Positions 33,576 to 43,529 of a stretch of 64,000 nt of DNA are shown here, in pieces. The stretch is from Hyphomicrobium sp. NDB2Meth4 (GTDB lineage Bacteria > Pseudomonadota > Alphaproteobacteria > Rhizobiales > Hyphomicrobiaceae). Within the stretch, counting starts at the first letter, position 1. Each line of letters opens with the position of its first letter. Location: assembly GCF_900117445.1 (NCBI RefSeq), contig NZ_FPEJ01000001.1, positions 62,001 to 126,000 on the forward strand. The letters run 5' to 3'. Below the pieces are notes generated by a model, which was given only the letters and a program-made list of their open reading frames with translations, did no database searches and was not told the DNA's origin. A program made the position numbers and the translations under genes.

Positions 33576-34445
33576 ATGTTTAGCGGTCCGCTGTCCAAGC
33601 CAAAACCGTCCTCCCTGATGAACGAGTACGCCTCGCTTCTGGGCGACGCGATATTGCGCCATCGGGCCCGTGTGGCCGAACGCTCGGCTCGCGTCGAGGC
33701 CGAGCTCGCCAGCAAGCTGAAATCCGAGTTCATCGCCAACATGAGCCACGAGCTGCGCACACCGCTCAACGCCATAATTGGTTTTTCCAAGCTGCTGTCC
33801 GAACAGGAGCAGCGCCGCCTGTCATCCACCCAGGTGACCGACTACGCCAACCTCATTCACGACGCCGCGGGGCATCTGCTCGCCGTCATCAACAACATCC
33901 TGGACATCTCCAAGATCCAAAGCGGCAAGTGCGTGATGGAAGCGCGCGAGGTGAACCTGTGCGAGGTCCTGAGCGCTTCTGCTTCCTCGTTCCGCCTCAT
34001 GGCTGAGAATGCAGGTGTCGTGCTGGAGCAGCGCATCGATCCTGATCTGCCGTTGATCCGGGGCGACGGTGTGCGTCTGCGCCAGATATTCACTAACCTC
34101 ATTTCCAATGCGCTGAAGTTCACCAAGGCCGGCGGTCGAGTTGCGATCATCGCCTCAGCGCGCCCCGGTATCGTTGCGATTGCCGTCAGCGACACCGGCA
34201 TCGGGATGACACCCGAGGAAGTCGCTGTCGCCCTGACACCCTTCGGTCAAGCCGACGGCGGCCACGCACGCTGGCGCGACGGAACAGGCCTCGGTCTTCC
34301 CATCGCCCGCGCCCTCGTCCAGTTGCATGGCGGCTCTGTAAACATCGACAGCGTGAAGGGCCGGGGCACGACTGTTGAGGTGATCATCCCCACGCGTGCC
34401 ACCGCTACCGAATCCGATAGTTTTCAGCAGGATATTGCCTCGTGA
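33576..34445 (+). CDS. Soluble sensor histidine kinase
   Basis: The protein has 289 residues without membrane segments. A short coiled-coil N-terminus leads into HisKA with phospho-His58 in MSHELRTPLNAIIGFSKLL. The ATPase domain has N-box LISNALKFTKAGG, G1 DTGIGMT and G2 GTGLGLPIA. The H-box is like the PleC/DivJ type. No sensor domain and no response regulator are adjacent, so input and partner are unknown. The stop overlaps the start of the HerA-like gene (GTGA), suggesting co-translation. Confidence 0.88.
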   Translation: MFSGPLSKPKPSSLMNEYASLLGDAILRHRARVAERSARVEAELASKLKSEFIANMSHELRTPLNAIIGFSKLLSEQEQRRLSSTQVTDYANLIHDAAGHLLAVINNILDISKIQSGKCVMEAREVNLCEVLSASASSFRLMAENAGVVLEQRIDPDLPLIRGDGVRLRQIFTNLISNALKFTKAGGRVAIIASARPGIVAIAVSDTGIGMTPEEVAVALTPFGQADGGHARWRDGTGLGLPIARALVQLHGGSVNIDSVKGRGTTVEVIIPTRATATESDSFQQDIAS

Positions 34446-36394
34446 GCCATATTGCGGACGCCCAGCGCTTCATGTCCAACATTCCACATGAGACGAGCGC
34501 CGCCGATCGCTCCATCGGACGCATCGTCTCGGTAACCGGCTCCAAGGCAATCGTTCTTCTCGATAGCCCGAAGGAAGGCCAAGTCCGCCCCGTGCGTCCC
34601 GACATGGGCACGCTTCTGGCAATCGATACTGCCAACACCATCGTGCTGGCGATCGTCTCGGCCCTGAGCGTCCCGGTGCCTGCACACCGCGAGGATGAAG
34701 GCGAAATCTGGATCGCCGAACTCGGTCTCGTGGGCGAACTTTGGCCCGATGAGGCCGGCCAAGCCAACGTCTTCGCGCGCGGCGTGACAGCGTATCCCTC
34801 ACTCGGCAACCGCGTGCGCGTCGCCTCGAAAGCCGAGCTTGCCGCCGCCTTCTGGGGCGAGCCGGGACACTCGGTTCGCGTTGGAAGTATCCGCCAGGAT
34901 AGCACCATCCCCGCGATGATCCGCGTCGATGAGTTGCTGGGCAAGCACGTCGCCATCCTCGGCACCACCGGCACCGGCAAGTCGTGCACCACGGCACTGA
35001 TCCTGCGCGCAATCCTCGAGCAGAACCCGGCGGCGCACATCGTGCTGCTCGATCCGCACAACGAATACGCCACCGCTTTCGCCGAATGGGCCGAGGTCAT
35101 CAGCCCTCGCAACATGCAGCTCCCCTTCTGGCTCCTCAATTTCGAGGAGCTGATCGAGGTGCTCATTTCAGATCCTTCGCGCAAGGCCGAGATCGAGATC
35201 CTGCAGGAGCTGATCCCTATCGCCAAGGCGCGCTACAGCGCCGGCCGTGCTCGGGATAATCAGGTCGTGCGCCGCTCGATCATTCCCGAGCAGGCGCGCT
35301 TCACCGTCGACACCCCGGTGCCGTATCGCATATCCGACCTGACCGGCCTCATCGACGAGCGCATGGGCAAGCTGGAGAACAAGCGCGATCTCTCACCCTA
35401 TCGCAACCTTCGCGCCCGCATCGACGCCATCTCGCAGGACGGCCGCTACGCCTTCATGTTCGGCTCGCTCACCATCTATGATGGCATGACGCAGGTGTTG
35501 AGCCGCCTGTTCCGCGTGCCCGTGAACAACAAGCCGATCACCATCGTCGAGCTGACCGGCCTGCCGACTGAGATCATCAACGTCGTCGTATCGGTGCTCG
35601 CGCGCATGACGTTTGACTTCGCCCACTGGAGCGAGGGCAAAGTCCCCGTGACGCTCGTTTGCGAGGAAGCCCACCGATACGTGCCGGCATCCGATCATCT
35701 CGGCTTCGAGCCGTGCAAACGCGCCATCGCCCGCATCGCCAAGGAAGGCCGCAAGTACGGCGTTGCCCTGTGCATCGTCTCCCAGCGTCCCGCCGAGGTC
35801 GACGCCACCATCCTTTCCCAATGCAACACCGTGTTCGCCCTGCGCATGTCGAACGACCGCGACCAGGAAATCGTGCATTCGGCCATCAGCGATACCGGAT
35901 CGGGCCTGCTCGAATTCCTGCCTTCGCTCGGTCAGCGCGAAGCTCTCGCCTTCGGCGATGGCGTTGCCTTGCCCGTCCGCATCAAGTTCGATCTGCTGCC
36001 CGCGCACTGCCTGCCTCGCTCGACGACGGCTCGCTTCACCGAGCACTGGCAGAAGTCGGTGGGTGACGACGGCTTCCTGGAGCAGGTCGTCGAGCGCTGG
36101 CGCACGTCCGACATGGCCGCGGGTATCGACTTGGGTCCCCATGTGGCCCCGCACCCCGACCATCATGAAGCTGAGTACACGCCCGCGTCCGAAAGCTCGC
36201 GGTCAGCGCAACAACCGCGTCAGCCCCAGCAGCCGCACGCCTGGACCGCCTCATCGAGCGTGCGCAAGGAAACACCGCAGCAGCGATCTTCCGATTTGTC
36301 GGGGCAGAATTTCGGCGAGGAAGATCGCGAACTGGCTGCGGAATCGACCTTCAAAACGCTGCGCGACCGTCTGATTCAGCGCCAGCAGCGCTGA
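34442..36394 (+). CDS. HerA-like ATP-binding protein (DUF87)
   Basis: The protein has 650 residues. It opens with a HAS-barrel-like N-terminus (SIGRIVSVTGSKAIVLLDSP). The HerA/FtsK ATPase core follows, with Walker A GTTGTGKSC near residue 177 and Walker B VTLVCEEAHRYV near residue 403; the sensor-like region is VALCIVSQRPAEVDATILSQ. HerA pumps DNA in archaea with the NurA nuclease, but no NurA is nearby; many bacteria carry this stand-alone form with unknown role. The last 90 residues are polar and Gln-rich. The GTG start overlaps the kinase stop; an ATG at 34472 is an alternative. Confidence 0.85.
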   Translation: MSHIADAQRFMSNIPHETSAADRSIGRIVSVTGSKAIVLLDSPKEGQVRPVRPDMGTLLAIDTANTIVLAIVSALSVPVPAHREDEGEIWIAELGLVGELWPDEAGQANVFARGVTAYPSLGNRVRVASKAELAAAFWGEPGHSVRVGSIRQDSTIPAMIRVDELLGKHVAILGTTGTGKSCTTALILRAILEQNPAAHIVLLDPHNEYATAFAEWAEVISPRNMQLPFWLLNFEELIEVLISDPSRKAEIEILQELIPIAKARYSAGRARDNQVVRRSIIPEQARFTVDTPVPYRISDLTGLIDERMGKLENKRDLSPYRNLRARIDAISQDGRYAFMFGSLTIYDGMTQVLSRLFRVPVNNKPITIVELTGLPTEIINVVVSVLARMTFDFAHWSEGKVPVTLVCEEAHRYVPASDHLGFEPCKRAIARIAKEGRKYGVALCIVSQRPAEVDATILSQCNTVFALRMSNDRDQEIVHSAISDTGSGLLEFLPSLGQREALAFGDGVALPVRIKFDLLPAHCLPRSTTARFTEHWQKSVGDDGFLEQVVERWRTSDMAAGIDLGPHVAPHPDHHEAEYTPASESSRSAQQPRQPQQPHAWTASSSVRKETPQQRSSDLSGQNFGEEDRELAAESTFKTLRDRLIQRQQR

Positions 36395-36406
36395 CAGACG
36401 GCGCCC

Positions 36407-37348
36407 TCAGCGCGCCGATGAATCGTTTGACCGAATGGAAACGATGCGGCGCGTGCTGCCGGTGTCTTCTGCCGGTGCGATTGGCGTAGCGGCCATCATT
36501 TGGCCGAAGCGCCACCAGCTCACGGGGATCATTGCGAGGTAGGCAATGCACGCACCCGTCAGCGTGGCGAAGGGATAGGTCACGAGCAGAGCCACAAAAC
36601 CCACCGCCAGCATGAAGAGCGGCATGACGTATTCGCGCGATATGCGTTCGCCGAGCAGCTTGCCCGAGAAGGTGGGAATGGTCGACACCATCATGAAGGC
36701 GATGACGACGGTATAGACCAGCACCACGTCGAGCATCGCCGCCGAGGTGCGAATACCCTCGAAACCCAAGTGTTCGATGTAGACCGGCAGCAGCACCACG
36801 ATCGCCGCTGCCGGCGTCGGCATGCCGCTGAAGTATGCCGCCTGCCACTTCGGCTTGTCTTCGTCGAGGGCGACATTGAAACGCGCAAGTCGCAGCGCCG
36901 ATGCCAGCGCAAAGATCATCACACAGATCCACCCGAGGCTCTTGAACTCGCCGAGCCCAAGCCCCCAGGTGAACAGCAGAAACGCCGGTGCGACGCCGAA
37001 GTTGACGAAGTCGGCGAGGCTGTCGAGCTCAGCACCGAAGCGCGAAGACGCTTTCAGCAACCGAGCCACGCGCCCGTCGATACCATCGAGCAGCGCTGCA
37101 AAAACGATCGCCGCCAGCGCCAGCTCGTAGCGCCCTTCGATCGACATGCGGATCGAGGTCAAACCCGCACACAGCCCAAGGATGGTGAAGAAGTTCGGCA
37201 CCAGCATGCGCACCGGAATGCGCTGATGATGAAACATGCGCGCCCCCCGGCGGCGCCGGGTCTCACGTTCCAGTCGCGGAAGTACCGGGTCCATGCCGAA
37301 CGCCTTCTGCTCACGAAATCCCCTGCGCCAGTGCTTGACCTTGACCAT
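36407..37348 (-). CDS. pssA: CDP-diacylglycerol-serine O-phosphatidyltransferase
   Basis: The enzyme makes phosphatidylserine from CDP-diacylglycerol and serine at the inner membrane. The protein has 313 residues with several membrane segments. The CDP-alcohol phosphotransferase motif is complete: Asp88, Asp91-Gly92, Ala95-Arg96, Gly105, Asp109, Asp113. The N-terminal 40 residues are basic and longer than usual. It follows psd by two bases, so the two steps to phosphatidylethanolamine are made together. Confidence 0.94.
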   Translation of the reverse strand: MVKVKHWRRGFREQKAFGMDPVLPRLERETRRRRGARMFHHQRIPVRMLVPNFFTILGLCAGLTSIRMSIEGRYELALAAIVFAALLDGIDGRVARLLKASSRFGAELDSLADFVNFGVAPAFLLFTWGLGLGEFKSLGWICVMIFALASALRLARFNVALDEDKPKWQAAYFSGMPTPAAAIVVLLPVYIEHLGFEGIRTSAAMLDVVLVYTVVIAFMMVSTIPTFSGKLLGERISREYVMPLFMLAVGFVALLVTYPFATLTGACIAYLAMIPVSWWRFGQMMAATPIAPAEDTGSTRRIVSIRSNDSSAR

Positions 37349-37350
37349 AC

Positions 37351-38064
37351 TCAGCTCCGCCGCGCCACGCGCTCCGGTTCCGTCGACTGCAGATCGGCCA
37401 GGACTGTCTCACCGGCATTGGCGAGCTGGCCCACCGACACAAGAGCATTCTTGCCGGGCGGAAGATAGACATCGACGCGCGAGCCGAAGCGGATGAGTCC
37501 CAGCCGCTCGCCCACGCCGACGCTTTCGCCCTCGTGCACGAACGGCACGATGCGCCGCGCGACGAGGCCGGCAATTTGCACGACGCCGATCTCCGTCCCG
37601 TCCGGCTTCTCGATGATCATCACCCGGCGCTCGTTCTCTTCACTCGCTTTATCGAGGGCAGCGTTAAAAAATGCCCCCGGGATGTAGATCGAACGAACGA
37701 GCTTCCCCGAAACCGGCGAACGCGTGATGTGAACGTTGAGCACGCTCAAGAACGTCGAGATGCGCACCCGCGGCTCCGGCCCGAGCCCCATCTCAGTCGG
37801 CGGCGTCACAGTCTCGATTGCAGCGATGCGCCCGTCCGCAGGGGCGATGATCAGGCCATCGCGCAGCGGCGTGACACGATCGGGATCGCGGAAGAAATAG
37901 GCGATGTACAGCGCCGCGATCACGCAGATCCACGCCAGCGGCGTCCAGATCATGAAGAACAGCAGCGCTAGCCCCGCCGCGATGGCGATGAACTTGTGCC
38001 CGTCGCGGTTCACCGGCGCGAGGCTGTCCATAATGGTGTCGATAATGCCGTGACGATTGGACAC
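37351..38064 (-). CDS. psd: Phosphatidylserine decarboxylase
   Basis: The enzyme decarboxylates phosphatidylserine to phosphatidylethanolamine. The protein has 237 residues of the short, soluble-domain type common in Rhizobiales. Two hydrophobic stretches lie near the N-terminus (FIAIAAGLALLFFMIW, WICVIAALYIAYFF) and NVHITRSPVSG is typical. Self-cleavage is expected between Gly194 and Ser195 (RFGSRVDVY), giving the pyruvoyl cofactor. I choose a GTG start at 38064 because GAGGGAG lies upstream at good spacing; an ATG at 38031 is possible. Confidence 0.94.
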   Translation of the reverse strand: MSNRHGIIDTIMDSLAPVNRDGHKFIAIAAGLALLFFMIWTPLAWICVIAALYIAYFFRDPDRVTPLRDGLIIAPADGRIAAIETVTPPTEMGLGPEPRVRISTFLSVLNVHITRSPVSGKLVRSIYIPGAFFNAALDKASEENERRVMIIEKPDGTEIGVVQIAGLVARRIVPFVHEGESVGVGERLGLIRFGSRVDVYLPPGKNALVSVGQLANAGETVLADLQSTEPERVARRS

Positions 38065-38135
38065 CGGCTCACTCCCTCGATCGTATTGTTTCTCAACGGC
38101 GCCATATACCGGCGCCAAAGCCTCAGCGAGGCCGC

Positions 38136-39617
38136 CTATTCCACCGGCACAGAGACGAACCTGTGCCCGCCCTTTGAATCTTCCACTTCGAGCATCATTG
38201 TCTTGCGCTTGCTCTTGCGTACCGTCTCGATGCGCATGCTCAAATCCTTGGGGCCGGTAACCGGCTCATTTGCTGCCTGGACGATGACGTCACCAACCTT
38301 GATGCTCCCGGCCGCGGGGCTCTTTGGATCGATGGCGTCGACCAGCGCGCCCTTCACGTCGGCATCGATGCCGTATTTCGAGCGCAGCGCATCGGTGAGC
38401 GCGGAAAGCTTCAGCCCAAGCACATCAACGCCCGAGGCTGCCGGCTTCGCATCTTCGTCCTCCGGCGACTTCTCGTCTTCCTCCGACAGGCGGCCAACGG
38501 TGATCTGAAGCGTCAGACGCTCGCCCTTGCGCAGAATCTCCACCGGAACCTGTTTGTCGATCGGCGCCCGCGCGACGAGACGCGGCAGCGAGCGCATGCT
38601 CGTCACATCTTCGTTGGCGAACTTCACGATCACGTCGCCTGCCTTGATGCCCCCGTTCGCGGCCGGTCCCGCAGGTGTCGTCGCGGCGACGAGTGCGCCC
38701 GCGTTCTCAGGCAGTCCCAGCGCCTGGGAAATTTCTTCCGAAACCGATTGGATCTTCACCCCGAGCCAGCCGCGCCGCACCTCGTGGAACTCGACCAGCT
38801 GCTGCACCACCGGCGCCACCGTATCGGCAGGCACGGCAAAGCCGATGCCGATCGACCCTCCGGTCGGCGAAATGATCGCCGTGTTCACGCCCACGACTTC
38901 GCCATCCATGTTGAACAGCGGCCCGCCCGAGTTGCCTTTGTTGATCGAGGCATCGGTCTGCAGGTAGTCGTCGTACGGCCCCGAATTGATGTTGCGCGCC
39001 TTGGCCGAAATGATACCCAGCGTGACGCTGCCACCGAGCCCGAACGGGTTGCCGATCGCCATCACCCAATCGCCGACGCGGATCGCCTGCGAGGAACCGA
39101 ACTTCACTTCTTTCAAGGGATACTTCGGCGTCACCTTCAGAACGGCAATGTCGGTTTTGGTGTCCTTGCCCAGCAGCTCCGCCTTCAGCTTCGACCCGTC
39201 ATGCAGGTTGATCTGAATCTCTTCCGCACCGTCGATCACGTGGTTGTTGGTGACGATGATGCCTTGCTTCCCGTCGACGATGAATCCAGAGCCCAGCGAC
39301 GACACCATGCGATCCTGCGCCGAGTGCCCGCCGCGGTTATCGAAGAAATCCTCGAAGTACTCATGATAAGGCGAGCCCTTAGGCACGCTCGGCAGCGGCA
39401 ATCCTTGCGGGCCCTTGATCGCTTGGCTGGTCGATATATTGACCACCGCCTCGATTAGGCCGTCTGCGATCGGAGCCACCGATTCAGGACCGCGTGCCTG
39501 AACTGCCGCCGGCGCGAGCAGCGCACAGCACACGGCAGCCATCTTCGAACGCTGAGACAACCACGCACCCGCCCGAGCACCGCACCGCAATCCGCCGCGC
39601 GCCGTCATCCCAAGCAT
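38136..39617 (-). CDS. degP: Periplasmic serine endoprotease DegP/Do family
   Basis: The protease and chaperone handles misfolded envelope proteins. The protein has 493 residues with a signal peptide ending near AAVQARG. The trypsin-like domain has His in VTNNHVIDGAEE, Asp in KTDIAVLKV and Ser in NKGNSGGPLFN. Two PDZ domains follow (GWLGVKIQSVSEE; the second ends near KTMMLEVED). GGAGA precedes the ATG at 39617. It is the last gene of the thyA-folA-hflK-hflC-DUF2065-degP series on this strand. Confidence 0.95.
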   Translation of the reverse strand: MLGMTARGGLRCGARAGAWLSQRSKMAAVCCALLAPAAVQARGPESVAPIADGLIEAVVNISTSQAIKGPQGLPLPSVPKGSPYHEYFEDFFDNRGGHSAQDRMVSSLGSGFIVDGKQGIIVTNNHVIDGAEEIQINLHDGSKLKAELLGKDTKTDIAVLKVTPKYPLKEVKFGSSQAIRVGDWVMAIGNPFGLGGSVTLGIISAKARNINSGPYDDYLQTDASINKGNSGGPLFNMDGEVVGVNTAIISPTGGSIGIGFAVPADTVAPVVQQLVEFHEVRRGWLGVKIQSVSEEISQALGLPENAGALVAATTPAGPAANGGIKAGDVIVKFANEDVTSMRSLPRLVARAPIDKQVPVEILRKGERLTLQITVGRLSEEDEKSPEDEDAKPAASGVDVLGLKLSALTDALRSKYGIDADVKGALVDAIDPKSPAAGSIKVGDVIVQAANEPVTGPKDLSMRIETVRKSKRKTMMLEVEDSKGGHRFVSVPVE

Positions 39618-39762
39618 TGTTCTTATCTCCTGTCGGTCTAGCCGGCCAACAGCCGCACGTAACCCGCGTCCCTGATAACCCCGGGGCGCGGCCAGTGGAT
39701 GGCAAGCCGCGATCCCTGTCAACGCGGCCCAGCTGCCGCCGGGCCGCCAGCATCGCGGGTGG

Positions 39763-39948
39763 TCAGCCACGGATCAGCCAGACGAGGCCGAGGCCGATCG
39801 CCACCGAGCTCCACCCCGCAGCGCGCAGCGAACTCTGCGGCACGGAGGCCGCCGCCTGCAAGAATCGTTCGGCAAGATTGGGCGTCAGGGCCCAGAGAAG
39901 CCCCTCGATCACCAGGACCAGACCGATGCCGACGACGAGGTCGGCCAT
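39763..39948 (-). CDS. DUF2065 small membrane protein (YjeT-like)
   Basis: The protein has 61 residues with two hydrophobic segments (LVVGIGLVLVIEGLLWAL, WSSVAIGLGLVWLI). This fits DUF2065, a small inner-membrane family often encoded just after hflC. Its start overlaps the hflC stop by one base (TGATG), so it is translated with HflKC. The function is unknown. Confidence 0.88.
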   Translation of the reverse strand: MADLVVGIGLVLVIEGLLWALTPNLAERFLQAAASVPQSSLRAAGWSSVAIGLGLVWLIRG

Positions 39949-40841
39949 CAGCGTGGCGGCTGGGTCGAGGGCTGAGGCTTGCCGTGCGGATCAGCGAAGT
40001 AGCGGAAGAAGTCGCTGTCAGGCGACAGCAGAAGCCGCGTGTCAGCGGATTTCAGACCCCGCTCGTACGCCTGCATCGAGCGATAGAACTCGAAGAACTC
40101 CGGATCCTTGCTGTAGGCCTCGGCGTAGATCTTGTTGCGCTCGGCATCGCCACCACCGCGCAGCTCCTCGCCCTTGCGGGTTGCTTCTGCCTCGATGACA
40201 GTCGCCTCGCGATCGGCCGTCGCCTTGATGCGGTTTGCCTCGGCGGCGCCCTGCGCGCGGAACTCCGCCGCCTCTCGCTGACGCTCGGCACGCATGCGGT
40301 CGAATACGCTCTTGGAGTTCTGCTCGGGCAGGTCGGCTCGCTTGATGCGCACATCGACGACCTTCAGGCCGAACTCGTTGCCTTCCTGGTTCACCTGCTT
40401 GGCAATGCGCTGCATCAGCTCTTCGCGCTTGTCACGCACGACATCCTGGAAGGTAGCGCCACCGAGAACACGCCGCAGCGCCGAGTCGATGATCGGTCCC
40501 AGCCGCGAGCGCACGGCCTCTTCATAGCGCAATGTCTGGTAGAACTTCAGCGGATCGACGATGCGGTAGCGCGCGAAGCTATCGACGACGAGACGCTTCT
40601 GGTCCGCCGCCGTCACTTCCTGCGCCTGGCTGTCGAGATCGAGAATACGCTTGTCGTAGATCTCGACCGTATCGATGAACGGCGCCTTGAAATAAAGGCC
40701 GGGATCCGTCTGCACGCGCAATGGTTCACCGAACCGCAGAACGAGCGCCTGCTCGTTCTGGTGCACGATGTAGGCGGAGGTGTAAATGCCAACGGTCGCA
40801 AGACCGGCGACGATGATCAGCAGAGCAAGCAGCGCACGCAT
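39948..40841 (-). CDS. hflC: HflC, SPFH regulator of FtsH
   Basis: The protein has 297 residues with an N-terminal anchor (LLALLIIVAGLATVGIYTSA), an SPFH domain (LRFGEPLRVQTDPGLYFKAP) and an Ala/Glu-rich coiled coil (AEANRIKATADREATVIEAE). With HflK it forms a large periplasm-facing cage around the FtsH protease and limits its attack on membrane proteins. It follows hflK by three bases. Confidence 0.95.
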   Translation of the reverse strand: MRALLALLIIVAGLATVGIYTSAYIVHQNEQALVLRFGEPLRVQTDPGLYFKAPFIDTVEIYDKRILDLDSQAQEVTAADQKRLVVDSFARYRIVDPLKFYQTLRYEEAVRSRLGPIIDSALRRVLGGATFQDVVRDKREELMQRIAKQVNQEGNEFGLKVVDVRIKRADLPEQNSKSVFDRMRAERQREAAEFRAQGAAEANRIKATADREATVIEAEATRKGEELRGGGDAERNKIYAEAYSKDPEFFEFYRSMQAYERGLKSADTRLLLSPDSDFFRYFADPHGKPQPSTQPPR

Positions 40842-40844
40842 GGG

Positions 40845-41957
40845 TTAGTTGGCTCCGTCCGTGTTGGAGTTGCTGCGGCCCTGCAGCTTTTCGAGCGGCA
40901 GGTAGGGCACGACACCGGACCCGGACTTGCTGTCGATGATGATCTTGTCGGTTCCGCCCAGCACCCGCTCCATGGTCTCGAGGAACATGCGCCGGCGCGT
41001 TACTTCCGGAGCGTTCTTGTACTGATCGTAGACCTGCGTGAAGCGCGACGTCTGACCGGTGGCATCATTCACCACCTGCTGCTTGTAGCCCTCGGCTGCC
41101 TGAATGATGCGCTCGGCCTCGCCGCGCGCCTCCGGCACCACCTTGTTGAAATAGGCATAAGCTTCGTTCTGCAGGCGCTCCTTATCGGCGCGCGCGGCCT
41201 GCACATCGCGGAATGCGTCGATCACCTCGGCCGGCGGATCGACCTTCTGCAGTGTCACCTGGTCGATCTGGATGCCGGCACCATAGCTGTCCAGCGTCTT
41301 CTGCATCAGCGCCTGCACGGCTTCTTCGGTCTTCTGCCGCTCCTGCGTCAGGATCGGCTGGATGTTCGACTGACCGACCACCTCGCGCATGGCGCTCTCG
41401 GCGACTTCCTTCACCGTCGTGTCGGGATTCTGGATGTTGAACAGGTACTTCTCGGCATCGCGGATGCGCCAGTAGACCACGAAGTTGATGTCGACGATGT
41501 TTTCATCGCCCGTCAGCATCTGGCTCTCATCGCCCGCATCGCGCAGGGCACCGGTGCGGCCCGCACGGCCGATCTCGATGATGTTCTGGCGCGTCACCTT
41601 AGGCAGGCGCACTTCGTCGATCGGATAGGGAAGGCGGAAGTGCAGACCCGGCGGATACTTGCCGACATACTTGCCGAAGCGCATCACCACGCCGAGTTCG
41701 TCAGGATTGACGCGGAAGGTGAACGCCTGCCAGGCAATGACCGAGCAGGCGACCACTGCCACCAAGAACAGCAGCGGGCCCGGAACGCCGCCGCCGTGCA
41801 TCACCTGCTTGACCTTGTCCTGTCCCCTCTTGAGCATCTCTTCGAGGTCGGGCGGCTGTCCGCCGCCACCACCGCCCGGACCCTGACCCCACGGGCCTCC
41901 ACCGTTGCCGCCGCCGCTTTTCCAGCCGCCGCCGCCACTTTGATTGCTCCAGGGCAT
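40845..41957 (-). CDS. hflK: HflK, SPFH regulator of FtsH
   Basis: The protein has 370 residues. A Gly-rich cytoplasmic N-terminus (about 40 residues, with DLEEMLKRGQDKVKQVM) is followed by a membrane segment (GPLLFLVAVVACSVIAWQAF) and an SPFH domain (GVVMRFGKYVGKYPPGLHFR). The long stretch of glycines is typical of HflK. It works with the adjacent HflC. Confidence 0.95.
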   Translation of the reverse strand: MPWSNQSGGGGWKSGGGNGGGPWGQGPGGGGGGQPPDLEEMLKRGQDKVKQVMHGGGVPGPLLFLVAVVACSVIAWQAFTFRVNPDELGVVMRFGKYVGKYPPGLHFRLPYPIDEVRLPKVTRQNIIEIGRAGRTGALRDAGDESQMLTGDENIVDINFVVYWRIRDAEKYLFNIQNPDTTVKEVAESAMREVVGQSNIQPILTQERQKTEEAVQALMQKTLDSYGAGIQIDQVTLQKVDPPAEVIDAFRDVQAARADKERLQNEAYAYFNKVVPEARGEAERIIQAAEGYKQQVVNDATGQTSRFTQVYDQYKNAPEVTRRRMFLETMERVLGGTDKIIIDSKSGSGVVPYLPLEKLQGRSNSNTDGAN

Positions 41958-42174
41958 ATATTGAGATCCTTCAATACTTTATGCGATAGCGCCAAGACAG
42001 GGAACGCTAAGCGTCCGGCCACGAAAGCCATTCCCGCGTCTCGCACGGAAAGGTTGGAAGTCGCTTATAGGCCAGGGCGTCCTCGCTGCGCAAACACGCT
42101 CGATAGATTTGGTGGCCTGAGCCCACCTTCAAGCAGGTGATAGCGGCTTAATTCGATGTCCCGGTGGGAAAGAT

Positions 42175-42687
42175 TTACCTATCGCCAAGTCTATCGAAGA
42201 CCACCAGCGTGGCTTGGTAATCATCGTTCGGCCCAGCCGGCAATGGCTCCCGCGCGACCTCTTCAAAGGCACTCCAGTCGAGGTCCGGAAAGCTCGCATC
42301 ACCCGGCGGCGCCCCATGAACCTCCGTCTTGTAGATGCGATCAGCGATCGGCAGAGCTGCCTCGAACACCGCCGTCCCCCCAACCACGGCTATTTCGTCG
42401 ACCCCGCGCGCCTTGGCACATTCGCGCGCCAGCGAAACCGCCGATTGGAAGTCGGCCGCCATCAGCGCGCCCTCGGGCCGATAATCGCCGTTGCTGGAAA
42501 TGACGATATTGTCGCGGCCGTCGAGCGGCTTCTTCAGCGATTGGAACGTGCGGCGGCCCATGATCAGTGGCTTGCCCATGGTGAGCCGCCGGAATGTCTT
42601 GAGGTCTGACGAAATCCGCCACGGCAAACCGCCATCGCGGCCGATGATGCCGTTATCGGCCACCGCGACAACAATGGAAATCTTCAT
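42175..42687 (-). CDS. folA: Dihydrofolate reductase
   Basis: The enzyme reduces dihydrofolate to tetrahydrofolate with NADPH. The protein has 170 residues. The motifs are IVVAVADNGIIGRDGGLPWR at the N-terminus, MGKPLIMGRRTFQSLKKPLD in the middle, and VVGGTAVFEAALP. I use the ATG at 42687, although a GTG four codons upstream directly follows the thyA stop. It regenerates the folate oxidised by ThyA, encoded immediately upstream. Confidence 0.95.
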   Translation of the reverse strand: MKISIVVAVADNGIIGRDGGLPWRISSDLKTFRRLTMGKPLIMGRRTFQSLKKPLDGRDNIVISSNGDYRPEGALMAADFQSAVSLARECAKARGVDEIAVVGGTAVFEAALPIADRIYKTEVHGAPPGDASFPDLDWSAFEEVAREPLPAGPNDDYQATLVVFDRLGDR

Positions 42688-42699
42688 GTGCCCGGCCAC

Positions 42700-43494
42700 C
42701 TACACCGCCACATCGGCTTTGATGTGCGGATGCGGATCGTAGCCGACGAGATTGAAGTCGCCGTACTTGAACTTGAAGATCGACGTCACCTGGGGATTGA
42801 TCTCCATCCTCGGCAGTGCCCGCGGCTCTCGGCTGAGCTGCTCGTCCGCCTGCTCCAGGTGATTGAGGTAGAGGTGCGCATCGCCGAACGTGTGCACGAA
42901 CTCACCGGCTTTGAGACCCGTTACCTGCGCCATCATCATCGTCAGCAGCGCGTAGGACGCAATGTTGAACGGCACGCCTAAGAAGATGTCCGCCGAGCGC
43001 TGATACAGCTGGCACGAGAGCCGCCCATCTGCCACGTAGAACTGGAACAGGCAGTGGCACGGTGCCAGCGCCATGTCCGGAATGTCGGCCGGATTCCACG
43101 CCGATACGATCATCCGCCGGCTGTCGGGATTGGTCTTCAGCGTCTCCACGATCTCAGTGATCTGATCGATCGTCTGCCCGTCCGGGCTCGCCCACGAGCG
43201 CCACTGCTTACCGTACACCGGGCCGAGGTCGCCATTTTCATCGGCCCACTCGTCCCAGATGCTGACGCCATTTTCCTTCAGGTACGCCGTATTGGTTTCG
43301 CCCGCGAGAAACCAGATCAGCTCGTGAATGACGCTCTTCAGATGCACCTTCTTGGTAGTCACCAGCGGAAATCCGTCGGCGAGGTCAAAGCGCATCTGAT
43401 GCCCGAACACACTGAGTGTGCCGGTGCCGGTGCGATCGGTCTTGCGCACGCCTTCGTCACGAACGCGGCGCATCAGGTCGAGGTACTGCTGCAT
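42700..43494 (-). CDS. thyA: Thymidylate synthase
   Basis: The enzyme methylates dUMP to dTMP with methylene-tetrahydrofolate, releasing dihydrofolate. The protein has 264 residues, the same length as in E. coli, with catalytic Cys146 in [10 protein letters not shown] and [18 protein letters not shown] for substrate binding. I start at the ATG at 43494; upstream residues of the open frame do not fit the family. It is followed by folA after 12 bases. Confidence 0.97.
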   Translation of the reverse strand: MQQYLDLMRRVRDEGVRKTDRTGTGTLSVFGHQMRFDLADGFPLVTTKKVHLKSVIHELIWFLAGETNTAYLKENGVSIWDEWADENGDLGPVYGKQWRSWASPDGQTIDQITEIVETLKTNPDSRRMIVSAWNPADIPDMALAPCHCLFQFYVADGRLSCQLYQRSADIFLGVPFNIASYALLTMMMAQVTGLKAGEFVHTFGDAHLYLNHLEQADEQLSREPRALPRMEINPQVTSIFKFKYGDFNLVGYDPHPHIKADVAV

Positions 43495-43529
43495 GACGTC
43501 TATATAGGCCGATTCCAGGTGCCGCAGGA

